Part shown: positions 1-5,067 of the stretch, piece after piece
Numbering within the stretch: position 1 is the stretch's first letter
Layout of the letters: every line of letters starts with the position of its first letter
Assembly: GCA_022565195.1 (NCBI GenBank)
Contig: JADFJZ010000104.1
Location: forward strand, 1-6,169
Direction: 5' to 3'
From: Planctomycetota bacterium
Lineage (GTDB): Bacteria; Planctomycetota; Phycisphaerae; UBA1845; CAIVHJ01
DNA: 6,169 nt
Translations under genes and position numbers: made by a program
Notes under the pieces: generated by a model
What the model was told of the DNA's origin: nothing
The model's database searches: none
What the model saw: the letters and a program-made list of their open reading frames with translations, nothing else

Positions 1-371
1 ATCTGCCATTGCTCTTCCGTCCACTCTTCCTCCCGCGGGCGGTCTATTCCTTTAACGAACGCATCCTGCTCTGCCGTCAGGTTCAGCGACTTCGCTGCTT
101 TGGTGTACAGGATGGCGGCGTTTTGGTCGTCGGGGATTTCTTCGGACGGGTTGAAGTCTTCGGGGAAGAGCGGTTCGCCGCGGGCGACGATGCGGTCGAT
201 CTCCGCCTGCAAGCGGCGGTGGGCCTCCCAGCCCCACCACAGCCGCACCACAAACAGAAATACCATCAGCCCGGCAAAGGCCAACGCGAAGCGCTTGAGG
301 TGATAATAGCGCCCCGGCCGCGATCTGCTCTGCTTGTCGGCGGTGGACCCAGCCCCACGAGGCATCGGCAT
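1..371 (-). CDS. Membrane-anchored protein of unknown function (N-terminal part, runs off left edge)
   Basis: This is an open frame on the minus strand with no stop, giving about 123 residues before the window edge. It begins MPMPRGAGSTADK, followed by a basic stretch (RSRPGRYYHLKR) and one hydrophobic helix at about residues 28-46 (FALAFAGLMVFLFVVRLWW). A charged, probably helical stretch with PEDFNP and PDDQNAAILY follows at about residues 60-95. The basic side precedes the helix, so the N-terminus is probably cytoplasmic and the body exported. From memory, planctomycete proteins of this build (one TM helix, then a 'P-DDQNAA' motif) are common and uncharacterised. The start is uncertain: ATG at 371 and 365 both follow GGAG (spacers 3 and 9), while ATG at 392 has no ribosome site and overlaps a -10-like box. 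It is divergent from the CYTH gene. No function is assigned. Confidence 0.75.
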   Translation of the reverse strand, partial: MPMPRGAGSTADKQSRSRPGRYYHLKRFALAFAGLMVFLFVVRLWWGWEAHRRLQAEIDRIVARGEPLFPEDFNPSEEIPDDQNAAILYTKAAKSLNLTAEQDAFVKGIDRPREEEWTEEQWQ

Positions 372-390
372 GTACTCCAATCCAACCTGC

Positions 391-396
391 ATTTTA
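391..396 (-). promoter_or_regulatory. Possible -10 box (TAAAAT) for the left-edge minus-strand gene
   Basis: On the minus strand TAAAAT matches the sigma70 -10 consensus at 5 of 6 positions and lies about 20 bases upstream of the ATG at 371. I see no good -35 at 16-18 bases. If it is real, transcription would start near 384, which favours the ATG at 371 or 365 over the one at 392. Confidence 0.3.
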
Positions 397-426
397 GCGG
401 AAACCGCTCGAAGAAGGTATCTTCTT
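396..426. repeat. Two adjacent small hairpins in the divergent intergenic region
   Basis: AGCGG-aaa-CCGCT (396-408) is followed after two bases by AAGAAG-gtat-CTTCTT (411-426). Both arms are perfect. They lie between the divergent genes at 371 (-) and 481 (+), and the first abuts the -10-like TAAAAT of the minus-strand gene. They could be operators or leader hairpins. They are short enough for chance, so a role is inferred only from position. Confidence 0.4.
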
Positions 427-480
427 GGCGCGTGCTACCTGAGCCGTGGACTTCAGGCCCAAGGAAGCGCAAGACTGTCC

Positions 481-1068
481 ATGAACCGCAACATCGAGAT
501 CAAAGCCGCTTGTGACGACCTCGATCGGGTCCGCGCCGCCGCGCGGGAGCTGTCGGCGCGCCTGGCAGGCATCGAAGAGCAGTGCGACACGTACTTCCGG
601 ACTGCGCGCGGGCGGCTGAAGTTGAGGCGACGACTCTTGAACATCGAGGGCGCCGGCCCCGGCGTCGGGCATGAGCGTTTCGAGTTAATCTGGTATCAGC
701 GTCCCGACACGATCACCGCCAAGGGCAGCAACTACCATTTGATCCACGTGATCGACGGCGCGGAGCTGCGCCGGCTACTCGCCGACGGGCTGGGAGTGCT
801 TGCGGAAGTACACAAGCGCCGCACAGTCTATCTCTGGCGAAATGTGCGTATACACCTCGACGAAGTTGAGCGCCTCGGTTCATTCGTGGAACTGGAAGCC
901 ATTGTCGATGAATCCTGCGACGAGGCCTCTGCCCGCATGAAGATCGATCACCTATGCAAAGCGCTCGAGATTCTACCCGATCAATTGATCGACGTGTCCT
1001 ATTCAGACCTATTGCTTTCTGCCAACCGTTCTTCAGCGAAAAACGCGTACCGGGCGCAAAGCCCATAG
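481..1068 (+). CDS. CYTH-domain protein, class IV adenylate cyclase (CyaB)-like
   Basis: The product is 195 residues, about right for a single CYTH domain. CYTH proteins (CyaB-type cyclases, thiamine triphosphatases, tripolyphosphatases) bind triphosphates and metal in a beta tunnel lined with Glu, Lys and Arg. Visible motifs in order are NIEIKA (residues 4-9, the tunnel-opening ExExK strand), CDTYFRTARGRLKLRR (35-50), WYQRPD (71-76), HKRRTVYLW (111-119), RIHLDEVERLGSFVELE (123-139) and the closing DVSYSDLL near 175-182. The first Glu of ExExK is Asn here. About ten extra residues (GAGPGVGHER) sit between the second and third strands. The ATG at 481 was chosen because NIEIKA normally sits at the very N-terminus; an in-frame start at 334 would add 49 unrelated residues and overlap the divergent gene. 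The ribosome site is weak (AGGAAG, about 13 bases upstream). It is cytoplasmic by composition. The substrate (ATP, ThTP or polyphosphate) cannot be read from sequence. Confidence 0.88.
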   Translation: MNRNIEIKAACDDLDRVRAAARELSARLAGIEEQCDTYFRTARGRLKLRRRLLNIEGAGPGVGHERFELIWYQRPDTITAKGSNYHLIHVIDGAELRRLLADGLGVLAEVHKRRTVYLWRNVRIHLDEVERLGSFVELEAIVDESCDEASARMKIDHLCKALEILPDQLIDVSYSDLLLSANRSSAKNAYRAQSP

Positions 1069-1084
1069 TTCGCCAACCCCGGGG

Positions 1085-1102
1085 CCGGCCCGCTGTGGCC
1101 GG
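1085..1102 (+). terminator. GC-rich hairpin downstream of the CYTH gene (terminator-like, no T-tract)
   Basis: CCGGCC-cgctgt-GGCCGG is a perfect 6-bp stem with a 6-base loop, 16 bases past the CYTH stop codon. It has no run of T after it, so it is at best a weak intrinsic terminator or a transcript-end stabiliser. Confidence 0.3.
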
Positions 1103-1162
1103 TGTGGATGGCCCGGACAGCGCCAGTGTGTCGCGGCGCGTTCGGATCAGCCAAGTAGAGGA

Positions 1163-1191
1163 TTGATCCACCCACCAGAGTCCGGTAGGAT
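1163..1191 (+). promoter_or_regulatory. Candidate sigma70-type promoter for the exported protein at 1285
   Basis: TTGATC (1163-1168) and TAGGAT (1186-1191) are separated by exactly 17 bases, and each matches the consensus at 4 of 6 positions. Transcription would start near 1198, leaving a leader of about 87 bases that contains the palindrome at 1231-1256. This was found by eye and is not proven. Confidence 0.4.
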
Positions 1192-1230
1192 TCGGGCGCG
1201 GCTGGACGGAATGCCGACGCTCGGCACGCT

Positions 1231-1256
1231 TGCGGGTCCGCCGCGGCGGACCGGCA
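1231..1256. repeat. 26-base palindrome in the leader of the exported protein gene
   Basis: The core GGTCCGCCGCGGCGGACC (1235-1252) is a perfect 18-base palindrome. After one mismatch per side it gains three more pairs (TGC...GCA). It ends 13 bases before the AAGGAG ribosome site. As DNA it is a candidate operator for a dimeric regulator; as RNA it would be a strong hairpin close to the ribosome site. Confidence 0.55.
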
Positions 1257-1284
1257 GCAGCCCGCCGCCAAGGAGCACTGGCAC

Positions 1285-1908
1285 ATGCAAAACAAAACGC
1301 TACTCTTATTTGCGGTATCATGCGGCTGCATCCTGTTTTGCCGAAGCGCGATGGCCCAACGGGCGGACGCCTTTGGCTTGATCGACGGCTCGATCTTGTT
1401 CGTCGACCCAGAGAGCGATTCGCGCTGTGCAGCGGTGAACACGTTCAATGCCGACTTCTTCATCCGCAGTTGCGACCGCCGACTCATCCTGCTCAGCGGC
1501 GACGATCGCGAGACACCGTATGTCGTGGACGAAGGCTTCAACGTCACTCATCTCAACGGCAGCCCAGCCGGTGCGATCCGTTTCGCGACCGACAACGACG
1601 GCGTTCGGCAGGTTTTCTGGCTGAGCGATGACAGCTTCGCCGAGGACGCGGATCTCGTGCTGAACTACATCTCCGAAAATGACACGCTCGAGGTAGCCAC
1701 CGTCGCCGGCCAGGAGGGCGAGCAGATTCCCCTCTCGCCCGTCAACATCAGCCAGACCGAATGCGACCCGCTGGTCTCTTTCGACGGCGGCGATGAGTTG
1801 CTCTGCCCCCGCGCCTGCGGGGTGGGCGCCGTCGGGGCAGGTCTGATGTTGACTCTGATGTTCAGCTTCACTGCCGCAGGCAAAGGCCGACGCCGACGAC
1901 GACCATAG
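1285..1908 (+). CDS. Exported protein with signal peptide and Cys-Gly/TM/poly-Arg C-terminal tail, function unknown
   Basis: The product is 207 residues. A signal peptide is clear: MQNK, a hydrophobic core LLLFAVSCGCILF, then SAMA before Q25, which fits signal peptidase I cleavage after residue 24. The mature part (25-170) is acidic and probably beta-rich (GSILFVD, FFIRSCD, RQVFWLSDD, ADLVLNYI), with little else recognisable. The C-terminus is tripartite: CPRACG (174-179), a hydrophobic helix (about 180-198, VGAVGAGLMLTLMFSFTAA) and a KGRRRRRP tail. That order resembles sorting signals such as MYXO-CTERM, so surface anchoring with tail processing is inferred. Cysteines in the mature part could form disulphides. 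The start is secure: AAGGAG at 1270-1275 lies 9 bases before the ATG. It has its own promoter candidate and is convergent with the small basic gene at 1943. Confidence 0.85.
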   Translation: MQNKTLLLFAVSCGCILFCRSAMAQRADAFGLIDGSILFVDPESDSRCAAVNTFNADFFIRSCDRRLILLSGDDRETPYVVDEGFNVTHLNGSPAGAIRFATDNDGVRQVFWLSDDSFAEDADLVLNYISENDTLEVATVAGQEGEQIPLSPVNISQTECDPLVSFDGGDELLCPRACGVGAVGAGLMLTLMFSFTAAGKGRRRRRP

Positions 1909-1923
1909 CAGTTCGTACCCACT

Positions 1924-1949
1924 CGATTGGCCGGTTGGCCGACTAATCG
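1924..1949. terminator. Imperfect hairpin between convergent genes (possible two-way terminator)
   Basis: CGATT at 1924-1928 pairs with AATCG at 1945-1949, and inner G-U, G-C and C-G pairs continue the stem to a small loop, with one mismatch. It fills the 34-base gap between the two 3' ends and includes the TAG stop of the minus-strand gene. It lacks a long T-tract. Position and symmetry suggest transcription termination from both sides. Confidence 0.35.
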
Positions 1950-2260
1950 CAGGCTTCTTGATATGTAGACATGATCTGCCGGCGGACAGCCTTCAGGCGC
2001 TGCACGTGCTCCATGTCGCCCAACTGCATCCAGTGGCGGATGCGCTGGTCGAGCATGTGGATGGTATCCGATGCCAGCCGGGTGAGCGTGCTGTTGGACG
2101 TGACCACTTTCGAAGCGCGCATGGCGCGCTTGAGCTTCATGGCCTGGAGCCTTCGCATTGCTTCGCGACGGCGCGCGGACCGACACATCCGTCTTCTTGC
2201 TCGTGGTTTCTCGTCGCCGTGCTGCTGCTGCATCATGCGATCCCCAAGTCGTCGCGGCAC
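1943..2260 (-). CDS. Small highly basic protein of unknown function
   Basis: The product is about 105 residues and rich in Arg, Lys, Met and Gln. The N-terminal half is very basic (KPRARRRMCRSARRREAMRRLQAMKLKRAMRASK). The C-terminal half reads as two amphipathic helices (STLTRLASDTIHMLDQRI, then HVQRLKAVRRQIMSTYQEA). No signal peptide or TM helix is present. Nucleic-acid binding or structural use is possible from charge alone; I recognise no family. The start is uncertain. GTG at 2260 has GGAGG five bases upstream and is used here; ATG at 2236 (97 residues) also has a G-rich site (GGGG, five bases). It is convergent with the exported-protein gene. No convincing promoter was seen upstream. Being a real gene rests on the ribosome site, the gap it fills and a protein-like helical pattern. 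Confidence 0.6.
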   Translation of the reverse strand: MPRRLGDRMMQQQHGDEKPRARRRMCRSARRREAMRRLQAMKLKRAMRASKVVTSNSTLTRLASDTIHMLDQRIRHWMQLGDMEHVQRLKAVRRQIMSTYQEACD

Positions 2261-2426
2261 TTGCACCTCCACCGTCCCGCCACTGGATTATTGCTGCGGC
2301 GACGGGGCCTTTCCACGTCGCAGCGCGGCGAATCCTCACGCGACTCCGCAAGTGACCACACCACAGTCTGTTCCAAGCGTGCAGAGAAACAACTCACATT
2401 TCTAATCCACCAGCGGACTCCCCGAC

Positions 2427-2481
2427 GCCCGTCGTTGTGCAGCCACCTGCAGGTGCCTGTTTCGCTGCACAATCGACCGGC
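2427..2481. repeat. Composite inverted repeat enclosing a perfect 12-base palindrome
   Basis: TTGTGCAGC (2435-2443) pairs perfectly with GCTGCACAA (2464-2472). Outside that, GTCG (2431-2434) pairs with CGAC (2474-2477) past a one-base bulge, and GCC (2427-2429) pairs with GGC (2479-2481) past one mismatch, giving 16 pairs. The enclosed 20 bases include the perfect palindrome CACCTGCAGGTG (2444-2455). It ends about 50 bases upstream of the -35 box at 2531, so it may be an operator or a structured RNA. Confidence 0.6.
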
Positions 2482-2530
2482 AAGACCCCAAAACCGAACC
2501 AATTGTCGCCGTGTGAAACACTTCCACTCA

Positions 2531-2559
2531 TTGACCCGCCGCAAAGCAGTCGATAAGAT
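2531..2559 (+). promoter_or_regulatory. Sigma70-type promoter for the coiled-coil gene
   Basis: TTGACC (2531-2536) matches the -35 consensus at 5 of 6 positions. TAAGAT (2554-2559) matches the -10 consensus at 4 of 6, and the spacer is exactly 17 bases. Transcription would start near 2566, giving a leader of about 65 bases before the ATG at 2632. Confidence 0.6.
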
Positions 2560-2631
2560 GTATTTAGGGCGAGCTTGCTCTTTTCACAGGCCCGCCTCGG
2601 GTGCATTGGGTCAGTTGCCAAGGAGGGCAAC

Positions 2632-3384
2632 ATGGATCAGAACAACACGCTGTGGTCACGATTCGGGCACTGGCTGGACTCGTTCAAGCCCGACGATACG
2701 GTGCCGCAACTGACGCTGACGAGCACCATCGCCTCCGTTCCGCCTCAGCGCTTGAGCCCGGACGACGAGTGCGAGCCTTCGAGCGAGAAGGGCTCGAATC
2801 GGCTGATGCCCTGGCGAAAGCGGGACCAGATCCTGGAGCAGTTGCAGGACGGCTACGACAAAGTGCTGGATCTGGTTGGGTCGATCCAGGATCATCTGTT
2901 GCTGCACAATAAGCGTAGCGACCAAGTGGCGGAACTGTTGACGGTCCTGAGCAAGGGCATCGAGGACGTGCCCAAGGCCACGCGGCAACATGCGGACTCG
3001 CTGACCGGCCTGACGCGGCAACTGGAGATCGAGAATCGCCACAACAGGGCGATTGTCGATGCGATCAGCGAATTGCCGCGCTCGGCCGACGCCCAACGAC
3101 GCGGGATGGAAGCCATTGCGACCCAAGTGCAAGCGTCGACCGCCGTCACGGAGAAGCTCTCCGGCCGGCTGGATTCGGTCGGGCAGGTGGTCAAATTGTT
3201 GGGCGATGCACTGGACGAGCAGGTACACACGCTCAAGGTCGTCCAGCAGGCAGCGCGCCATCAAGAGAATCAAGTAATGGCGATTCTGGATCGTCAGTCG
3301 CGACGGTCCGCCAAGCTCATTGCTTCGACCATCGGGCTGGCTGCTGTATTGGCAGTCGCCACCGTCATCAGTCTTTTCGCCTAG
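2632..3384 (+). CDS. Coiled-coil protein with C-terminal membrane anchor, upstream of the PilT-like ATPase
   Basis: The product is 250 residues. After MDQNNTLWSRFGHWLDSF comes a short Pro/Asp/Ser-rich linker (about 20-57). A long, almost proline-free helical region (about 62-225) follows with heptad-like hydrophobics (ILEQLQDGYDKVLDLVGSI, LTGLTRQLEIE, VGQVVKLLGDALDEQV). The end is a single hydrophobic helix (229-250, LIASTIGLAAVLAVATVISLF) preceded by RQSRRSAK. There is no signal peptide, so a tail-anchored topology with the coiled coil in the cytoplasm is inferred. The start is secure: AAGGAGG at 2620-2626 lies five bases before the ATG; an in-frame ATG at 2575 has no such site. I recognise no named family; the coiled coil superficially recalls chemoreceptor signalling helices but lacks their conserved hairpin tip. 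It lies 71 bases upstream of the PilT-like gene, so a role with that ATPase at the inner membrane is a guess from position. Confidence 0.85.
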   Translation: MDQNNTLWSRFGHWLDSFKPDDTVPQLTLTSTIASVPPQRLSPDDECEPSSEKGSNRLMPWRKRDQILEQLQDGYDKVLDLVGSIQDHLLLHNKRSDQVAELLTVLSKGIEDVPKATRQHADSLTGLTRQLEIENRHNRAIVDAISELPRSADAQRRGMEAIATQVQASTAVTEKLSGRLDSVGQVVKLLGDALDEQVHTLKVVQQAARHQENQVMAILDRQSRRSAKLIASTIGLAAVLAVATVISLFA

Positions 3385-3403
3385 GCCAGGGATCGGCCTG
3401 GGT
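3380..3403 (+). terminator. Terminator-like hairpin overlapping the coiled-coil gene stop codon
   Basis: CCTAGGCC (3380-3387) pairs with GGCCTGGG (3395-3402) with one G-U pair and a 7-base loop, followed by TTTCAATT. The stem contains the TAG stop. The T-tract is short, so read-through into the ATPase gene (ATG at 3456) is likely, and the hairpin may act as a partial terminator or processing site. Confidence 0.45.
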
Positions 3404-3455
3404 TTCAATTCCAGACGGAACTGGGCGACTTTCTCAAGATAGGTTGGGGAGACGT

Positions 3456-4628
3456 ATGTCATCAGTAAAGCCCATCAGCGAAACCATCGATCTCGACAAG
3501 ACCGTCCAGCGCTCACCCGAGCAATTCATGTTCCAACTGCTGCGTGGTATGGAACAGTATGATTCCTCGGATCTTCACTTGAAGGTCGGCTTTGCTCCCT
3601 ACTACCGCGTCAATGGCCGACTGCGCAGGATCGGCACCGGCCTGCTGAGTTCATCAGAGTTCCTCGAAGCCATGCTCGAGCCTCTGGTGCCCCGCGCCCG
3701 ACGACATGAGTACGAGGAGCGCGGCGACCTCGACTTTTCGTACCATGACAAGGACGGATCGCGTTATCGAGTGAACGTCTTCCGCGCCTCGGGCGAGATG
3801 CACTCGGCGATCCGCCGCGTCAAGAGCCAGATTCCCAGTTTCCTCGATCTGAGACTGCCGCCGATCTACGCAGAACTCATAGACAGGACGCACGACGGGC
3901 TGATTCTGGTGAGCGGCGTCACCGGCTGCGGCAAGAGCAGCACGCTGGCGGCCATGCTCGAGCACATCAACCAGACGCGGCAGCGTCATATCATTACCAT
4001 CGAAGACCCCATCGAGTTCGTCTTCAAGCCGGCCAAGTCCATCGTGTCGCAGCGCGAGATCGGACTGGACATCGCGACCTACGCCGAGGCCCTGCGCTTT
4101 GTGGTCCGCCAGGATCCGGACGTCATCTTCATCGGCGAGATGCGCGACCGGGAGACCGTGCTGGCGGCCTTGCAGGCTGCCGAGACCGGCCACTTGGTGC
4201 TCGGTTCGCTGCACACCACCGACACCATGCAAGCCTTCTCGCGAATCCTCGAGTTCTTCCCGCAGGAAATGCACGAGTTCATCCGCTCCACGCTGGCCAA
4301 CAGCCTCACCGCCATCATGTGCCAGCGGCTGCTGCCCACCATCGATAAGAAGATCGGCCGGGCGCCGGCCACCGAAGTGCTGCTCAACAACGCGCCCGTG
4401 CGGGACAAGATTCGCCATGGCGAGGAAGAGGACCTTCCCACCATCGTCGCCAGCTCCACCGGCGAGGGCATGCGCAACTTCACTTATTCGCTGGCGGAGA
4501 TGATCGAAGCCGAACTCATCTACTACGACACCGCCATGGAATACGCCCCCAACCGCGACGCCCTGCAGGCCGCCGTCAAGGGCATCAAGATGAGCCAGCA
4601 GTCCATCGTCCGACTGCGAAGCAGGTAA
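3456..4628 (+). CDS. pilT: PilT/PilU-type twitching motility ATPase (type IV pilus retraction family)
   Basis: The product is 390 residues; PilT is usually 340-380. PilT-family ATPases form cytoplasmic hexamers at the base of type IV pili and drive pilus retraction. The N-terminal domain has SDLHLKVGFAPYYRVNGRLR (residues 38-57). The core has Walker A GVTGCGKSS (154-162), the Asp box ITIEDPIEF (180-188), Walker B DPDVIFIGEMRDRET (220-234) and the His box TGHLVLGSLHTTDT (244-257). Catalytic residues all appear intact. The usual retraction motif AIRNLIRE is replaced by APVRDKIRH (313-321). The C-terminal GMRNFTYSLAEMIEAELI resembles PilU-like or planctomycete variants more than classical PilT. 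The start ATG has GGAG four bases upstream. No other pilus gene is in the window, so membership of a complete system is not shown. The pilT symbol is used at family level; PilU or another paralogue is possible. Confidence 0.92.
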   Translation: MSSVKPISETIDLDKTVQRSPEQFMFQLLRGMEQYDSSDLHLKVGFAPYYRVNGRLRRIGTGLLSSSEFLEAMLEPLVPRARRHEYEERGDLDFSYHDKDGSRYRVNVFRASGEMHSAIRRVKSQIPSFLDLRLPPIYAELIDRTHDGLILVSGVTGCGKSSTLAAMLEHINQTRQRHIITIEDPIEFVFKPAKSIVSQREIGLDIATYAEALRFVVRQDPDVIFIGEMRDRETVLAALQAAETGHLVLGSLHTTDTMQAFSRILEFFPQEMHEFIRSTLANSLTAIMCQRLLPTIDKKIGRAPATEVLLNNAPVRDKIRHGEEEDLPTIVASSTGEGMRNFTYSLAEMIEAELIYYDTAMEYAPNRDALQAAVKGIKMSQQSIVRLRSR

Positions 4629-4768
4629 GGGAACAAACGGGCTGAGCGTTCGAGGCGCCCGACACTTGCGGGCCGTGCCGCCCCACCAATGCCCCGCCAA
4701 CGTGGCTTCCTGGTGGTCTTTACCCATCTTGCCTGCCTTCCCTCTGTTTGGCTTCGCTTGGTAATAGG

Positions 4769-4957
4769 ATGATGCGCCAACGACTCGCGCCTATTTCCGG
4801 CTGCCCGCGACGCAGCTCCGGAAAGATCCCGGGGACCAATGGTGAACACTGGCAATCGATTAGCCATGCGCTCAAAAAGGGCAATCGCGGCATGAGCGGT
4901 GGCTGGTCGCTGGCCTGATTCCTCAACCGCTATCGCCGACCCGAACGAGGCCTGTAA
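4769..4957 (+). pseudogene. Broken remnant of a planctomycete-type repeated domain (SGKIPGTNGEHW...)
   Basis: One frame from ATG 4769 reads SSGKIPGTNGEHWQSISHAL, then KKGNRGMSGGWSLA, a TGA stop at 4916-4918, and FLNRYRRPERGL to TAA at 4955-4957. The pattern 'SG.I...GE.W..I..AL..G.RG..GG.SLA..L...R' is one I recall from repeat-containing planctomycete proteins (for example GETW...AL..G.RGLPGGSSLA). Upstream of about 4816 the protein-like sequence continues better in another frame (AYFRLPATQ), which suggests a frameshift. The remnant therefore seems to carry an in-frame stop plus a frameshift. There is no good ribosome site at 4769. I cannot confirm the family without a search. A short translated peptide of 49 residues is the alternative. 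Confidence 0.42.
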
Positions 4958-4968
4958 GCGCGCAGGCC
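4949..4968. repeat. Hairpin at the end of the coding remnant
   Basis: GGCCTG-taagcgcg-CAGGCC has a perfect 6-bp stem and overlaps the TAA (4955-4957) that ends the remnant frame. It has no T-tract. It could be an old terminator left from the broken gene. Confidence 0.35.
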
Positions 4969-4998
4969 GCCAGATAATAGACGCGGATGTTTGGCGTG

Positions 4999-5019
4999 CC
5001 GGCGGCCTCGTTCCGCCGG
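4999..5019. repeat. Strong GC hairpin just upstream of the kinase promoter
   Basis: CCGGCGG-cctcgtt-CCGCCGG has a perfect 7-bp stem and 7-base loop. It ends 18 bases before the -35 box at 5038. It may block read-through from the left or serve as an operator; it lacks a T-tract. Confidence 0.4.
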
Positions 5020-5037
5020 ACCGACCCTCTGTCGCCG

Positions 5038-5067
5038 TTGGCCTCTTCGACAACCAGGCGGTATAAT
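5038..5067 (+). promoter_or_regulatory. Sigma70-type promoter for the kinase gene
   Basis: The perfect -10 box TATAAT (5062-5067) is preceded at 18 bases by TTGGCC (5038-5043), which matches the -35 consensus at 4 of 6. Transcription would start near 5074, leaving about 37 bases before the ATG at 5111. This spacing supports 5111 rather than 5084 as the start. Confidence 0.65.

Larger units (their letters stand above)
2261..2631. other. 371-base intergenic region with divergent outputs
   Basis: No believable coding frame was found on either strand. It contains a composite inverted repeat (2427-2481), a promoter for the rightward gene (2531-2559), and a bulged stem near 2294-2323 (CTG/CAG plus CGACG/CGTCG). 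It separates the leftward small basic gene from the rightward coiled-coil gene. Confidence 0.55.

Noticed and set aside
334..480. Upstream extension of the CYTH protein to ATG 334
   Set aside because: It would overlap the divergent membrane-protein gene and place 49 unrelated residues before the N-terminal CYTH strand.
1144..1169. GGATCA...TGATCC inverted repeat
   Set aside because: It has only six pairs around a 14-base gap and overlaps the candidate -35 box; too weak to call.
713..1547. Overlapping minus-strand open frames across the CYTH gene end and the exported-protein start
   Set aside because: They run through the motifs of two well-supported plus-strand genes and show no recognisable domain.
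1665..2351. Minus-strand 228-residue open frame
   Set aside because: It overlaps the 3' end of the exported-protein gene and the small basic gene in another frame, and its composition is shadow-like.
1958..2713. Plus-strand 251-residue open frame
   Set aside because: It crosses the promoter, the inverted repeat and the start of the coiled-coil gene in a different frame, with no ribosome site or domain.
2656..3462. Minus-strand 268-residue open frame opposite the coiled-coil gene
   Set aside because: The plus-strand frame has a perfect ribosome site, a good promoter, coiled coil and TM helix. The antisense frame is Arg/Gln/Leu-rich without structure.
3654..4727. Minus-strand 357-residue open frame opposite the ATPase gene
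   Set aside because: It is antisense to a clear PilT-family protein with all motifs. Its His/Gly/Val/Asp-rich sequence is the usual shadow of GC-rich coding DNA.
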